Source: Acetivibrio straminisolvens JCM 21531
GTDB taxonomy: Bacteria; Bacillota; Clostridia; Acetivibrionales; Acetivibrionaceae
Direction: 5' to 3'
Assembly: GCF_000521465.1 (NCBI RefSeq)
Contig: NZ_BAVR01000002.1
Location: 51,283-115,282 of the forward strand
DNA: 64,000 nt
Shown: one piece after another, positions 38,415-47,521 of the stretch
Layout of the letters: each line of letters begins with the position of its first letter
Numbering within the stretch: position 1 is the first letter of the stretch
Notes under the pieces: model-generated
What the model was told of the DNA's origin: nothing
What the model saw: only the letters and a program-made list of their open reading frames with translations
Databases searched by the model: none
Translations under genes and position numbers: made by a program

Positions 38415-39053
38415 GTGGATGACAACAGAAAAGAATTTTTCAGACAGCTTCTTATAAAAGAGGGAAAGAGTTTGGAGAAAACTATAAATCTTATGAAAGA
38501 ACATGGTATAGGTGAGCAGAACATGGAGTCTGCCGATGAGTTGTCAGCCTATGATAACCACCCTGCAGAATTGGGAACCCAGCTTTTCCAGGCAGAGCTC
38601 AATAATGCGCTGAAGGTTCATGAAGAACATTTGCTGAAAGATATTCATGATGCTTTAATAAAGATTGATGAAGGAAATTACGGAAAATGCGAATTGTGCG
38701 CAAAGGAAATTGGTGAAGAAAGACTTGAGGCATTACCTTATACAAGACTTTGCATAGATTGTGAAAACAGTAAAGAGATATCAATGGAAAATCTGGAAAG
38801 ACAAAGGCCGGTAGAGGAACTGATATGGGATGCGCCTTTGGGCAGAAAGTACCTAAATAAGCGGGAAGATGATGAAAATGAAGGTTTGGACCAGTTTAAC
38901 GACCTTTTGAAATACGGCTCCTCGGATACGCCCCAGGATATGGGAGGCTATTATGACTTTGAAGAATATTATACGAATGAGATTGATAAACAGGGAATAG
39001 TTGACAGAATGGATAACATCTCCAATGAGGAATATAAAAGGCAGCTGCCTTAA
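38415..39053 (+). CDS. TraR/DksA-type C4 zinc finger protein (YteA family)
   Basis: A 212-residue protein. GTG 38415 is chosen because GGGAGG (38401-38406) is eight bases upstream; the open frame extends further 5' without a site. A coiled N-terminal half is followed by a C4 zinc finger, CELC and CIDC about 17 residues apart, as in DksA and Bacillus YteA. The acidic C-terminal half (about 140-212) has no family motif I know. Related proteins are linked to sporulation or transcriptional control; the role here is unknown. Confidence 0.85.
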   Translation: MDDNRKEFFRQLLIKEGKSLEKTINLMKEHGIGEQNMESADELSAYDNHPAELGTQLFQAELNNALKVHEEHLLKDIHDALIKIDEGNYGKCELCAKEIGEERLEALPYTRLCIDCENSKEISMENLERQRPVEELIWDAPLGRKYLNKREDDENEGLDQFNDLLKYGSSDTPQDMGGYYDFEEYYTNEIDKQGIVDRMDNISNEEYKRQLP

Positions 39054-39074
39054 GGAGTGTTTTTTTTAATTTAC

Positions 39075-39146
39075 AGCCTTCATTTATCCGGTGCAAATAT
39101 TTATATAAATCAATTTTTAAAATGTAATATTTGATAAATGAAGGCT
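39075..39146 (+). terminator. Long hairpin after the YteA-type gene
   Basis: A perfect 14-bp stem AGCCTTCATTTATC / GATAAATGAAGGCT encloses a 44-base AT-rich loop with further internal pairing. It starts 22 bases after the stop codon. There is only a short U-rich stretch, so termination is likely but not certain. Confidence 0.55.
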
Positions 39147-39743
39147 ATTTATATTATATTTTGATTTATATTTTTTATAATTTTTGTATTTTGCCCCCTT
39201 AAATAAAAAAATAAATGCGAATTTATCTTTGCATCATATGGATTATGCTATAAAAATATGATAATATTTAGCTGGATATAGCTGTATATAAAAAAATAAT
39301 ATTAAAAAATATAAAAGTAATATTAATCAATTGCTTTACAAGTATAAAACTTGCGCACTATGTTGGTATTACATTAATCATCAATTGGAAATGGGTTTTG
39401 GGAAGTATACTTGAAAGCAACTGGTTGTTATTGAGGTTTATAGACAAGGTATTTTAGCTATCTGGAAAACTATCGGACAAATCTTTGGATGATTCTTTGT
39501 TGCAATGAATATCCATGGCATGGGCTTGTTGATTTTAAGAGCCTGTGACACATAATGTTCTCTATGAAGCTCATTATTGTAAAAGTCGGTTCTATTTTGC
39601 GAATTTGCTCTATTTTCATTTCAATATTTCCAGTTTGCATAAAAAGTATTTCTCAAAACGATACATTTTGATATTGGTGTTTTTGTATGTCAACATCTGC
39701 GTAAATTTTAATAAAAAAATTAATTATTTAAGGAGTGTGAAAT
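39147..39743. other. Gene-free AT-rich leader region of celJ
   Basis: About 600 bases before celJ, strongly AT-rich in its first half. It must hold the celJ promoter. I could not assign a confident -35/-10 pair or a known cellulosomal sigma-I motif by eye. Open frames here overlap the celJ start and lack ribosome binding sites. Confidence 0.5.
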
Positions 39744-42700
39744 ATGGCAAAGAGAAGGTTATCACTACTTTTGGTACTTGCTATGATGCTTACAATTTTG
39801 GTTCCGCAATTGCCTGCAAGTGCCGCAACTGTTGCACCTGAAGGCTACAGGAAGCTTCAAGATGTACAGATATTTAAGGATTCTCCTGTAGTTGGCTGGT
39901 CAGGAAGTGGTATGGGTGAACTTGATACTGTCAATGATACCCTTCCCGTTGATACAACTGTTACATACAAGGGTTTGCCGACTTTAAGGCTGAGCGTAAA
40001 GACACCGCTCCAGTCTGCATGGTGGATCTCTCTTCTGACAGTAAGAGGATGGAACACTCATGACCTTTCCCAGTATGTTGAAAACGGTTACCTTGAGTTT
40101 GACATCAAGGGTAAAGATGGCGGAGAAGAGTTCATTGTAGGTTTCAGGGATAAGGTTTATGAACGCACCTATGGACTTGAAATCGATGTTAGTACAGTAA
40201 TTACAAATTATGCAACAATAACCACAGAGTGGCAGCATGTTAAGATTCCATTAAGAGATTTGATGCGCATTAATAATGGATTTGACCCATCTTCGGTTAC
40301 TTGTCTAGTGTTTTCAAAGAGACATGGAGATCCGTTTACAGTATGGTTTAGTGATATAAAAATTACATCGGAAGATGATGAAAAGTCTGCTCCTGAAATT
40401 AAAGTTAACCAACTGGGCTTTGTTCCTGAAGCTGAAAAGTATGCATTGGTTACAGGATTTGCAGAAGAACTTGCGGTATCGGAAGGTGACAGATTTACAG
40501 TAGTGAATGCTGCGGACGGCTCCGCTGCTTATACTGGAAAATTAACTCTTGTAACAGAGTATGAACCTGTCGATTCCGGTGAAAAAATACTGAAGGCAGA
40601 TTTCAGCGATTTGACTACACCCGGCAAATATTACATTAGTATTGAAGGGCTTGATGACTCACCTAAGTTTGAAATCGCTGAAGATATCTACAGTTCTCTG
40701 ATTGCCGACTCTGCAAGATATTTCTATTATCAACGCCAGGGTATAGAACTTGAAGAACCTTATGCCCTTGGATATCCTCGTAAGGACATTACTCCTCAGG
40801 ATGCACAGGCGGTATTTGCATCAGGTACAAAATCTCCTATAGACATAACAAAAGGTTGGTATGACGCAGGAGATTTCGGTAAGTATGTAAATGCCGGAGC
40901 AACTGCTGTTTCAGACTTGTTCTGGGCATATGAAATGTTCCCGTCTCAGTTTGTTGACGGTCAGTTCAACATTCCCGAAAGCGGAAACGGAATACCGGAC
41001 ATCCTTGATGAAGCTCGCTGGGAGCTTGAATGGATGCTTAAAATGCAGGACAAGCAAAGCGGAGGATTCTATCCTAGAGTTCAGTCCGATAATGACGAAA
41101 ACATAAAATCAAGAATAATCAGGGATCAAAACGGCTGTACTACAGATGATACTGCGTGTGCTGCCGGAGTACTTGCTCATGCTTACTTGATTTACAAGGA
41201 TATTGATGCTGACTTTGCACAAGAGTGCCTTGATGCGGCAATAGATGCATGGAGATTCCTTGAAAACAATCCGAAAAATATTGTTTCACCTCCGGGTCCA
41301 TACAATGTATATGATGACAGCGGTGACAGACTCTGGGCGGCAGCTTCTCTCTACAGAGCTACCGGTGAAGAAGTATATCATACATATTTCAAAGAAAAAT
41401 ATAAATCTTTTGCACAGAAGTTTGAAAGTACGACCTCATATGCTCATACATGGGGGGATATGTGGCTTACAGCATTCCTTTCATACTTGAAATCCGAAAA
41501 CAAGGATGCAGGGGTTGTAAATTGGATTGATGATAAATTTGAAACTTGGCTTGAAAATATACTTTCAAGATACGAAATCAATCCGTGGAAGAATGCAATT
41601 GTTCCCGGAAACTACTTCTGGGGAATCAATATGCAGGTTATGAATGTTCCTATGGATGCTATCATAGGCTCACAACTTCTTGATAAATACAGTGACAGAG
41701 TATCAAAATTTGGCTTTGGCTCACTTAACTGGCTGCTCGGTACAAATCCGCTCCGCTTTAGCTTTGTGTCGGGATATGGAGAGGATTCTGTAAAAGGAGT
41801 ATTCAGTAATATTTACAATTTGGACGGTAAACCCGGAATTCCAAAGGGTTATATGGCTGGTGGACCAAATACCTATGAAGGAGCAGGACTGTCAAGATTT
41901 GCAGCGAAATGCTACACAAGAAGCACCGGTGACTGGGTTGCTAACGAACATACAGTTTACTGGAACTCAGCATTGGTATTTATGTCTGCTTTTGCAAATC
42001 AAGGTTCGGAAGTTGTTCCGGAGCCTACACCCGTAGCAACTCCAACTCCAACTTCAACTCCGACTCCTACAGAAGCTCCAAAAGTAGTTGACGTCAAGAT
42101 AGATACATCAGCTGAAAGAAAGGCTATCAGCCCGTATATTTACGGAAGCAATCAGGATATTGATGCTACATTGACTGCAAGAAGATTCGGCGGAAACAGA
42201 ACAACCGGATACAACTGGGAAAATAACTTCTCGAATGCAGGAAGTGACTGGTTGCATTACAGCGATACTTATCTTTTGATGGACGGTAAAGTACCTCAGG
42301 AAGAGTGGGATACACCTGCTTCTGTAGTTACTACATTCCATGATAATGCACTTAGCAAGAATGTTCCTTATACACTCATAACTCTCCAGGCTGCAGGTTA
42401 TGTTTCTGCAGATGGAAACGGTCCTGTATCTGAGACGGAAACTGCACCATCTTCAAGATGGAAAGAAGTTAAGTTTGCAAAGGGAGCACCTTTCTCACTT
42501 ACTCCGGATACAGATGATGATTATGTTTATATGGATGAATTTGTAAATTATCTCGTAAACAAATACGGAAATGCATCCACAGAAACCGGAATAAAGGGTT
42601 ATTCCATAGATAATGAGCCGGCATTGTGGAGCCATACTCATCCAAGAATTCATCCGAATAATGTAACTTGTCAAGAGCTCGTTGAAAAATCTGTAGAGCT

Positions 42701-44561
42701 TTCCAAGGCAGTTAAAAATGTAGATCCGTATGCAGAAATATTCGGACCTGCTCTCTATGGTTTTGCTGCATATGAATCGTTGCAGTCAGCTCCTGACTGG
42801 GAAACTGAAGGAGAAGGTTACAGATGGTTCTTGGACTATTACCTTGATAAAATGAAAGAGGCTTCTGATGAAGAAGGAAAGAGACTCTTAGATGTACTTG
42901 ACGTACACTGGTATCCGGAAGCAACAGGCGGCGGTGCAAGAATATGCTTTGGAGAGGATTCAAGAAATATTGAGACCAACAAGGCAAGGTTGCAGGCACC
43001 TAGAACATTATGGGATCCGACATATATTGAAAATAGCTGGATTGGTCAATGGAAACAAGACTTCTTACCGCTGTTGCCAAATATTTTCGATTCCATTGAA
43101 AGTTATTATCCGGGAACAAAACTTGCAATAACCGAGTACGACTATGGTGGAGGAGATCATATTACCGGAGGTATTGCAGAAGCCGATGTTCTTGGTATAT
43201 TCGGTAAATACGGCGTATACCTTGCAACATTCTGGGGAGATGCAAGCGACAATTATACAGAAGCCGGTATAAACCTCTATACAAACTACGACGGTAAAGG
43301 CGGTAAGTTTGGAGATACATCCGTTAAGTGTGAAACATCCGACATAGAAGTAAGCTCCGCTTATGCATCAATTGTTGGTGAAGATGAAGGCAAGCTCCAT
43401 ATTATTCTTTTGAACAAGAGCTATGACAAACCAACAACATTCAATTTCTCAATTGATAGCAGCAAGAACTATACAATTGGAAATGTATGGGCATTTGACA
43501 GAGGAAGCTATAAAATTACTGCAAGGACTCCTATACTAGGCATAAAGGACAATGCTTTCACATACACAGTGCCCGCTTTGACAGCATGCCATATAGTGCT
43601 TGAAACCGATGGTTCCGTATTACTTGGAGACTTGGATGGCAATGGAAAAGTAAATTCTATTGACCTTATGATGCTCAAGCAATATTTGCTGGGAATAAGA
43701 GAAGATATAAATGTAGCAGCAGCTGATGTTTGCCTTGACGGAAATGTGAACTCAACTGACTATACTGTACTATGGAAATATCTATTAAGGGTTATAAGAG
43801 TTCTTCCGTATGTTCCTCAAAATGAGGCTCCTCAAGCAACATTTACTTTCTCACCTGAGGAACCGACTACCGACGATAATGTGGTATTTAATGCATCAAA
43901 TTCAATAGATGTTGACGGAAGAATTGCCTACTATGTATGGGATTTCGGTGACGGATTTGAAGGAACTTCGACATCTGCTACTATTACCCATAAGTATAAA
44001 AACCCTGGAACATATAAAGTAAAATTAATTGCTACAGATAATGAAGGAGCGTCAGGCTTATTTACAAGCACAGTGACAGTAACATCCGCTACCGGAGACA
44101 ATTCCAAATTCAGCTTTGAAGATGGTACATTTGGAGGCTTTACAACATCCGGAACATACTCAACGTCTGTTATAGAAAACACCGGCGAAAAGGTATTTAA
44201 GGGAGAAAAAGCTCTTAAATGGACTGTAACAAGCGATGCTGAAGGAACTGCAGAGTTGAAATTGGACGGAGGTACTATCGTAGCTCCAGGTACCACTGTA
44301 ACATTTAGAATCTGGATACCTTCCGGTGCACCTATTGCTGCTATACAGCCATACATTATGCCTCATACACCTGATTGGTCGGAAGTACTCTGGAATTCAA
44401 CATGGAAGGGATACACTATGGTTAAAACAAATGACTGGAATGAAATTACTCTGACTCTTCCTGAAGATGTAAATCCGGATTGGCCTCAGCAGATGGGTAT
44501 ACAGGTACAGACTACAGGGGAAGGCGAATTTACTTTCTATGTAGATGCTATAGATTGGTAA
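39744..44561 (+). CDS. celJ: Cellulosomal CBM30-Ig-GH9-GH44-dockerin-PKD-CBM44 bifunctional glucanase CelJ
   Basis: A secreted 1605-residue enzyme (Cel9D-Cel44A). The order is: signal peptide 1-28; CBM30 about 35-215; Ig-like about 220-305; GH9 about 312-750 with the catalytic Asp pair in GWYDAGDFGKYV; Pro/Thr linker about 758-780; GH44 about 782-1290 with acid/base Glu in IDNEPALW and nucleophile Glu in ITEYDYGG; type I dockerin about 1292-1352 with two calcium repeats (DLDGNGKVNSID and DVCLDGNVNSTD); PKD about 1362-1447 (WDFGDG); CBM44 to the end. CBM30 and CBM44 are known to bind beta-glucan and xyloglucan chains. AAGGAGTG precedes the ATG. The internal, not terminal, dockerin is a known peculiarity of this protein. 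Confidence 0.97.
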   Translation: MAKRRLSLLLVLAMMLTILVPQLPASAATVAPEGYRKLQDVQIFKDSPVVGWSGSGMGELDTVNDTLPVDTTVTYKGLPTLRLSVKTPLQSAWWISLLTVRGWNTHDLSQYVENGYLEFDIKGKDGGEEFIVGFRDKVYERTYGLEIDVSTVITNYATITTEWQHVKIPLRDLMRINNGFDPSSVTCLVFSKRHGDPFTVWFSDIKITSEDDEKSAPEIKVNQLGFVPEAEKYALVTGFAEELAVSEGDRFTVVNAADGSAAYTGKLTLVTEYEPVDSGEKILKADFSDLTTPGKYYISIEGLDDSPKFEIAEDIYSSLIADSARYFYYQRQGIELEEPYALGYPRKDITPQDAQAVFASGTKSPIDITKGWYDAGDFGKYVNAGATAVSDLFWAYEMFPSQFVDGQFNIPESGNGIPDILDEARWELEWMLKMQDKQSGGFYPRVQSDNDENIKSRIIRDQNGCTTDDTACAAGVLAHAYLIYKDIDADFAQECLDAAIDAWRFLENNPKNIVSPPGPYNVYDDSGDRLWAAASLYRATGEEVYHTYFKEKYKSFAQKFESTTSYAHTWGDMWLTAFLSYLKSENKDAGVVNWIDDKFETWLENILSRYEINPWKNAIVPGNYFWGINMQVMNVPMDAIIGSQLLDKYSDRVSKFGFGSLNWLLGTNPLRFSFVSGYGEDSVKGVFSNIYNLDGKPGIPKGYMAGGPNTYEGAGLSRFAAKCYTRSTGDWVANEHTVYWNSALVFMSAFANQGSEVVPEPTPVATPTPTSTPTPTEAPKVVDVKIDTSAERKAISPYIYGSNQDIDATLTARRFGGNRTTGYNWENNFSNAGSDWLHYSDTYLLMDGKVPQEEWDTPASVVTTFHDNALSKNVPYTLITLQAAGYVSADGNGPVSETETAPSSRWKEVKFAKGAPFSLTPDTDDDYVYMDEFVNYLVNKYGNASTETGIKGYSIDNEPALWSHTHPRIHPNNVTCQELVEKSVELSKAVKNVDPYAEIFGPALYGFAAYESLQSAPDWETEGEGYRWFLDYYLDKMKEASDEEGKRLLDVLDVHWYPEATGGGARICFGEDSRNIETNKARLQAPRTLWDPTYIENSWIGQWKQDFLPLLPNIFDSIESYYPGTKLAITEYDYGGGDHITGGIAEADVLGIFGKYGVYLATFWGDASDNYTEAGINLYTNYDGKGGKFGDTSVKCETSDIEVSSAYASIVGEDEGKLHIILLNKSYDKPTTFNFSIDSSKNYTIGNVWAFDRGSYKITARTPILGIKDNAFTYTVPALTACHIVLETDGSVLLGDLDGNGKVNSIDLMMLKQYLLGIREDINVAAADVCLDGNVNSTDYTVLWKYLLRVIRVLPYVPQNEAPQATFTFSPEEPTTDDNVVFNASNSIDVDGRIAYYVWDFGDGFEGTSTSATITHKYKNPGTYKVKLIATDNEGASGLFTSTVTVTSATGDNSKFSFEDGTFGGFTTSGTYSTSVIENTGEKVFKGEKALKWTVTSDAEGTAELKLDGGTIVAPGTTVTFRIWIPSGAPIAAIQPYIMPHTPDWSEVLWNSTWKGYTMVKTNDWNEITLTLPEDVNPDWPQQMGIQVQTTGEGEFTFYVDAIDW

Positions 44562-44614
44562 GAGATTTAATTCGATAAATCAAACTTAATTTGCATTGAA
44601 CTCAACTAATATAT

Positions 44615-44657
44615 AAGGAGAAGCCATAAGGTTTCTCCTTTCTTATGCTTTTTTTAG
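44615..44657 (+). terminator. Terminator after celJ
   Basis: Stem AAGGAGAA / TTCTCCTT (44615-44622 and 44633-44640) with a 10-base loop, then TCTTATGCTTTTTTT. It lies 53 bases after the celJ stop, so celQ is transcribed at least partly on its own. Confidence 0.78.
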
Positions 44658-45057
44658 CCTTTTATTAAAAAGGAGAAATAAGCGGGATGATTGACCCACT
44701 TAAAAATTTATACGGACTCGGATTTAATATTTAGAGGGAAATATAAATGTCCTAAACTTTTAATAGCTTTACAAAGGTTATACTATGTAAAGGAAGACAA
44801 ATTGTGATATAATAATATTGAATAGAAATTTTAATACACCAACTAATTTCTTGAGAATATCATATATAGCAAGTCTATTTTGCATTGAGTCTTTATTATT
44901 CGTTGAAGCAAATTTTGCAGTTCAAATTTTGGGGTTAAAGTTATATATTTTTTTATATAACTTTATATATTTTTTGGAGTTTTTCCTTATGGAGGTGGTT
45001 TATATAAAATAAAACCAATAAATATAACAAATATATTATTATTTTAGAGGAGGAATT
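44658..45057. other. AT-rich upstream region of celQ
   Basis: About 400 bases with no credible gene. A TATAAT at 44808-44813 could be a -10 box for celQ but has no good -35 at standard spacing. A 64-codon frame at 44818-45012 lacks a ribosome binding site and is considered spurious. A long 5' leader for celQ of about 240 bases would follow from this -10. Confidence 0.45.
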
Positions 45058-47202
45058 ATGGTGAAAAAGACATTATGCTTTGTACTGACTTTGGTTATGC
45101 TGACGGCATTTATTCTTCCCCAAGGGATAGTATCCGCAGCAGGAACCTACAATTATGCAGAAGCTCTTCAGAAAGCTATTTACTTTTATGAGTGTCAGCA
45201 GGCAGGACCGCTTCCTGAATGGAACCGTGTTGAGTGGCGCGGCGATGCAACAATGAATGATGAAGTCCTTGGAGGATGGTATGACGCAGGTGACCATGTT
45301 AAGTTTAACCTTCCTATGGCCTACTCTGCGGCAATGCTTGGCTGGGCCCTTTATGAGTACGGTGATGATATTGAGGCATCGGGACAGAGACTGCACCTCG
45401 AAAGAAACCTTGCTTTTGCCCTTGATTATCTGGTAGCATGCGACAGAGGAGACAGCGTTGTTTACCAGATAGGTGACGGTGCTGGCGACCATAAATGGTG
45501 GGGTTCTGCAGAAGTTATTGAAAAAGAAATGGAAAGACCTTTCTTTGTTGGAAAGGGATCCGCCGTTGTAGGTCAGATGGCTGCAGCTTTGGCTGTAGGT
45601 TCTATAGTTCTTAAAAATGATACATACCTTAGATATGCAAAGAAATATTTCGAACTTGCAGATGCAACAAGGAGCGACAGTACTTATACTGCAGCAAATG
45701 GTTTTTACAGTTCTCACAGCGGATTCTGGGATGAACTTTTGTGGGCTTCAACATGGCTTTACCTGGCAACTGGTGATCAGTCCTATCTTGATAAAGCTGA
45801 ATCTTATATTCCAAAATTAAATCGTCAGAACCAGACTACAGATATAGAGTATCAATGGGCACATTGCTGGGATGACTGTCACTATGGAGCAATAATTTTG
45901 CTTGCAAGGGCTACCGGCAAAGAGGAGTATCATAAATTTGCACAGATGCATCTGGATTGGTGGACACCTCAAGGTTATAACGGCAAGAGTGTTACATATA
46001 CTCCGGGAGGACTTGCACATCTCGATACTTGGGGACCGTTGAGATATGCTACAACAGCTGCATTCCTGGCTTTTGTATATGCAGATTCAATAAATGATTC
46101 TGCTCTTAAGCAAAAATATTATAATTTTGCAAAGAGTCAGGTTGATTATGCGTTGGGTTCAAATCCGGACAAGAGAAGCTATGTTATAGGATTTGGAAAC
46201 AATCCGCCTGAGCGTCCTCACCACAGAACTGCTCACGGAACATGGCTGGATAAGAGGGATATTCCCGATAAACACAGACACGTACTTTACGGTGCTCTGG
46301 TTGGAGGTCCCGGAAGAAGTGACAACTACAAAGATGATATTGAAGATTATATTCAAAATGAAGTTGCAACTGACTATAATGCAGGTTTTGTCGGTACTCT
46401 CTGCAGATTGACTGCAGAATACGGCGGAACTCCTCAGGCAAACTTTCCACCACCGGAAAAAAGAGATGATGAGTTTTTCGTAGAAGCGGGTATAAACCAA
46501 GCCGGAGAGCATTATACCGAAATAAAAGCATTGCTCAATAACCGCTCATCTTGGCCGGCAAGACTTATTAAAGATCTTTCATACAATTACTACATGGATT
46601 TAACTGAGGTTTTCGAAGCAGGTTATACTGTTGATGATATTACAGTAAAAGTAGGTTATTGTGAAAGCGGAATGGATGTTAATATTTCACCGATTACTCA
46701 TTTGTATGACAATATTTACTATATTAATATAGCGTATGTTGACGGAACTAACATATGTCCGATAGGACAGGAGCAGTATTCTGCAGAGCTTCAGTTCCGT
46801 ATTTCAGCGCCTCAGGGCACAAAATTCTGGGATCCGACAAACGACTATTCGTATCAAGGGCTTACCAAAGAGGTAACAAAGACTAAATACATGCCTGTTT
46901 TTGACGGGTCTACAAGAATTTTTGGAGAAGTTCCCGGCGGCCTTGAACCTACACCTACACCTACACCTACTCCTACTCCAACTCCAGCCCAATATAAAGT
47001 TGGTGACATAAGCGGTGATGGTTTGATTAATTCAACAGACTATACAATGTTAAAAAGACATGTAATTAAATTTTCTATAATAACAGACCCAATTAAATTA
47101 AAGGCTGCAGATCTAAACGGAGATGGCAATGTCAACTCCAGCGATGTTACATTAATGAATAGATATCTGCTTCGTGTTATAGATAAATTTCCTGTAGAAT
47201 AA
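45058..47202 (+). CDS. celQ: Cellulosomal GH9-CBM3c-dockerin endoglucanase CelQ
   Basis: A secreted 714-residue cellulase. Signal peptide 1-28; GH9 catalytic module about 30-475 with GGWYDAGDHVKF (catalytic Asp), RPHHRTAHG and the C-terminal DYNAGFVGTLCRLTAEYGG; CBM3c about 485-630, the module that gives GH9 enzymes of this theme processivity; Pro-Thr linker about 633-646; dockerin about 648-714 (DISGDGLINSTD and DLNGDGNVNSSD). GAGGAGG precedes the ATG. It sits directly after celJ, as in the known A. thermocellum chromosome. The dockerin anchors it to the CipA scaffoldin. Confidence 0.97.
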   Translation: MVKKTLCFVLTLVMLTAFILPQGIVSAAGTYNYAEALQKAIYFYECQQAGPLPEWNRVEWRGDATMNDEVLGGWYDAGDHVKFNLPMAYSAAMLGWALYEYGDDIEASGQRLHLERNLAFALDYLVACDRGDSVVYQIGDGAGDHKWWGSAEVIEKEMERPFFVGKGSAVVGQMAAALAVGSIVLKNDTYLRYAKKYFELADATRSDSTYTAANGFYSSHSGFWDELLWASTWLYLATGDQSYLDKAESYIPKLNRQNQTTDIEYQWAHCWDDCHYGAIILLARATGKEEYHKFAQMHLDWWTPQGYNGKSVTYTPGGLAHLDTWGPLRYATTAAFLAFVYADSINDSALKQKYYNFAKSQVDYALGSNPDKRSYVIGFGNNPPERPHHRTAHGTWLDKRDIPDKHRHVLYGALVGGPGRSDNYKDDIEDYIQNEVATDYNAGFVGTLCRLTAEYGGTPQANFPPPEKRDDEFFVEAGINQAGEHYTEIKALLNNRSSWPARLIKDLSYNYYMDLTEVFEAGYTVDDITVKVGYCESGMDVNISPITHLYDNIYYINIAYVDGTNICPIGQEQYSAELQFRISAPQGTKFWDPTNDYSYQGLTKEVTKTKYMPVFDGSTRIFGEVPGGLEPTPTPTPTPTPTPAQYKVGDISGDGLINSTDYTMLKRHVIKFSIITDPIKLKAADLNGDGNVNSSDVTLMNRYLLRVIDKFPVE

Positions 47203-47228
47203 TTTGATATTTGAAATACTCTTTTGAT

Positions 47229-47264
47229 AAGAGCTGTCCAAAAAGCAGGACGGCTCTTTTGTTT
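47229..47264 (+). terminator. Terminator after celQ
   Basis: Stem AAGAGCTGTCC / GGACGGCTCTT (one G-U pair) with an 8-base loop and TTTTGTTTT, 27 bases after the stop. Confidence 0.85.
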
Positions 47265-47378
47265 TGCATCTGGAAATGAAATGAAAGAGGCAAGAGCGAA
47301 GGCACTCGATTTCCCGAACTTTTGCCTCTTTAGGCGAAATGAGAGAGACAAAAGCACTCGATATCCTGAGTTTTTATT
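47263..47378. repeat. Two-hairpin interspersed repeat, copies 2a and 2b (tandem, overlapping)
   Basis: Copy 2a (47263-47322) has the AATGAAATGAAAGAGGCAAGAGCGAAGG type core and the CACTCGATTTCC hairpin; copy 2b (47320-47378) has GCCTCTTTAGGCGAAATGAGAGAGACAAAAGC and ACTCGATATCC. They share about ten bases, since the TTTTGCCTCT that ends 2a opens 2b. The copies are more diverged than the one at 36208. They lie between the celQ terminator and the pilus cluster, in an otherwise gene-free stretch of about 320 bases. Confidence 0.75.
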
Positions 47379-47521
47379 AATGTGATAATTGAAATGGAAT
47401 AATTATCATGGTATACTTTTTCATTATATTGGTTCATTATTTGGCGAGTTTAGTAGGGGCAGTTTAGTTTTTGGCGAATCTATTTAGTATAACAGGAAAT
47501 ATGATATGAAAGGTGATTGTA

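Noticed and set aside
39545..39841. A 98-codon plus-strand frame before celJ
   Set aside because: It overlaps the celJ signal peptide in another frame, has no ribosome binding site and reads AT-rich low-complexity sequence.
44818..45012. A 64-codon plus-strand frame before celQ
   Set aside because: TTG start without a ribosome binding site in very AT-rich leader sequence; its hydrophobic product reflects base composition.
45073..45717. A 214-codon minus-strand frame inside celQ
   Set aside because: A shadow of the GH9 coding frame; it has no independent site or family motif.
46948..46990. Short tandem repeat as a CRISPR or satellite
   Set aside because: It encodes the Pro-Thr linker of CelQ; the same kind of sequence in celJ is also linker.
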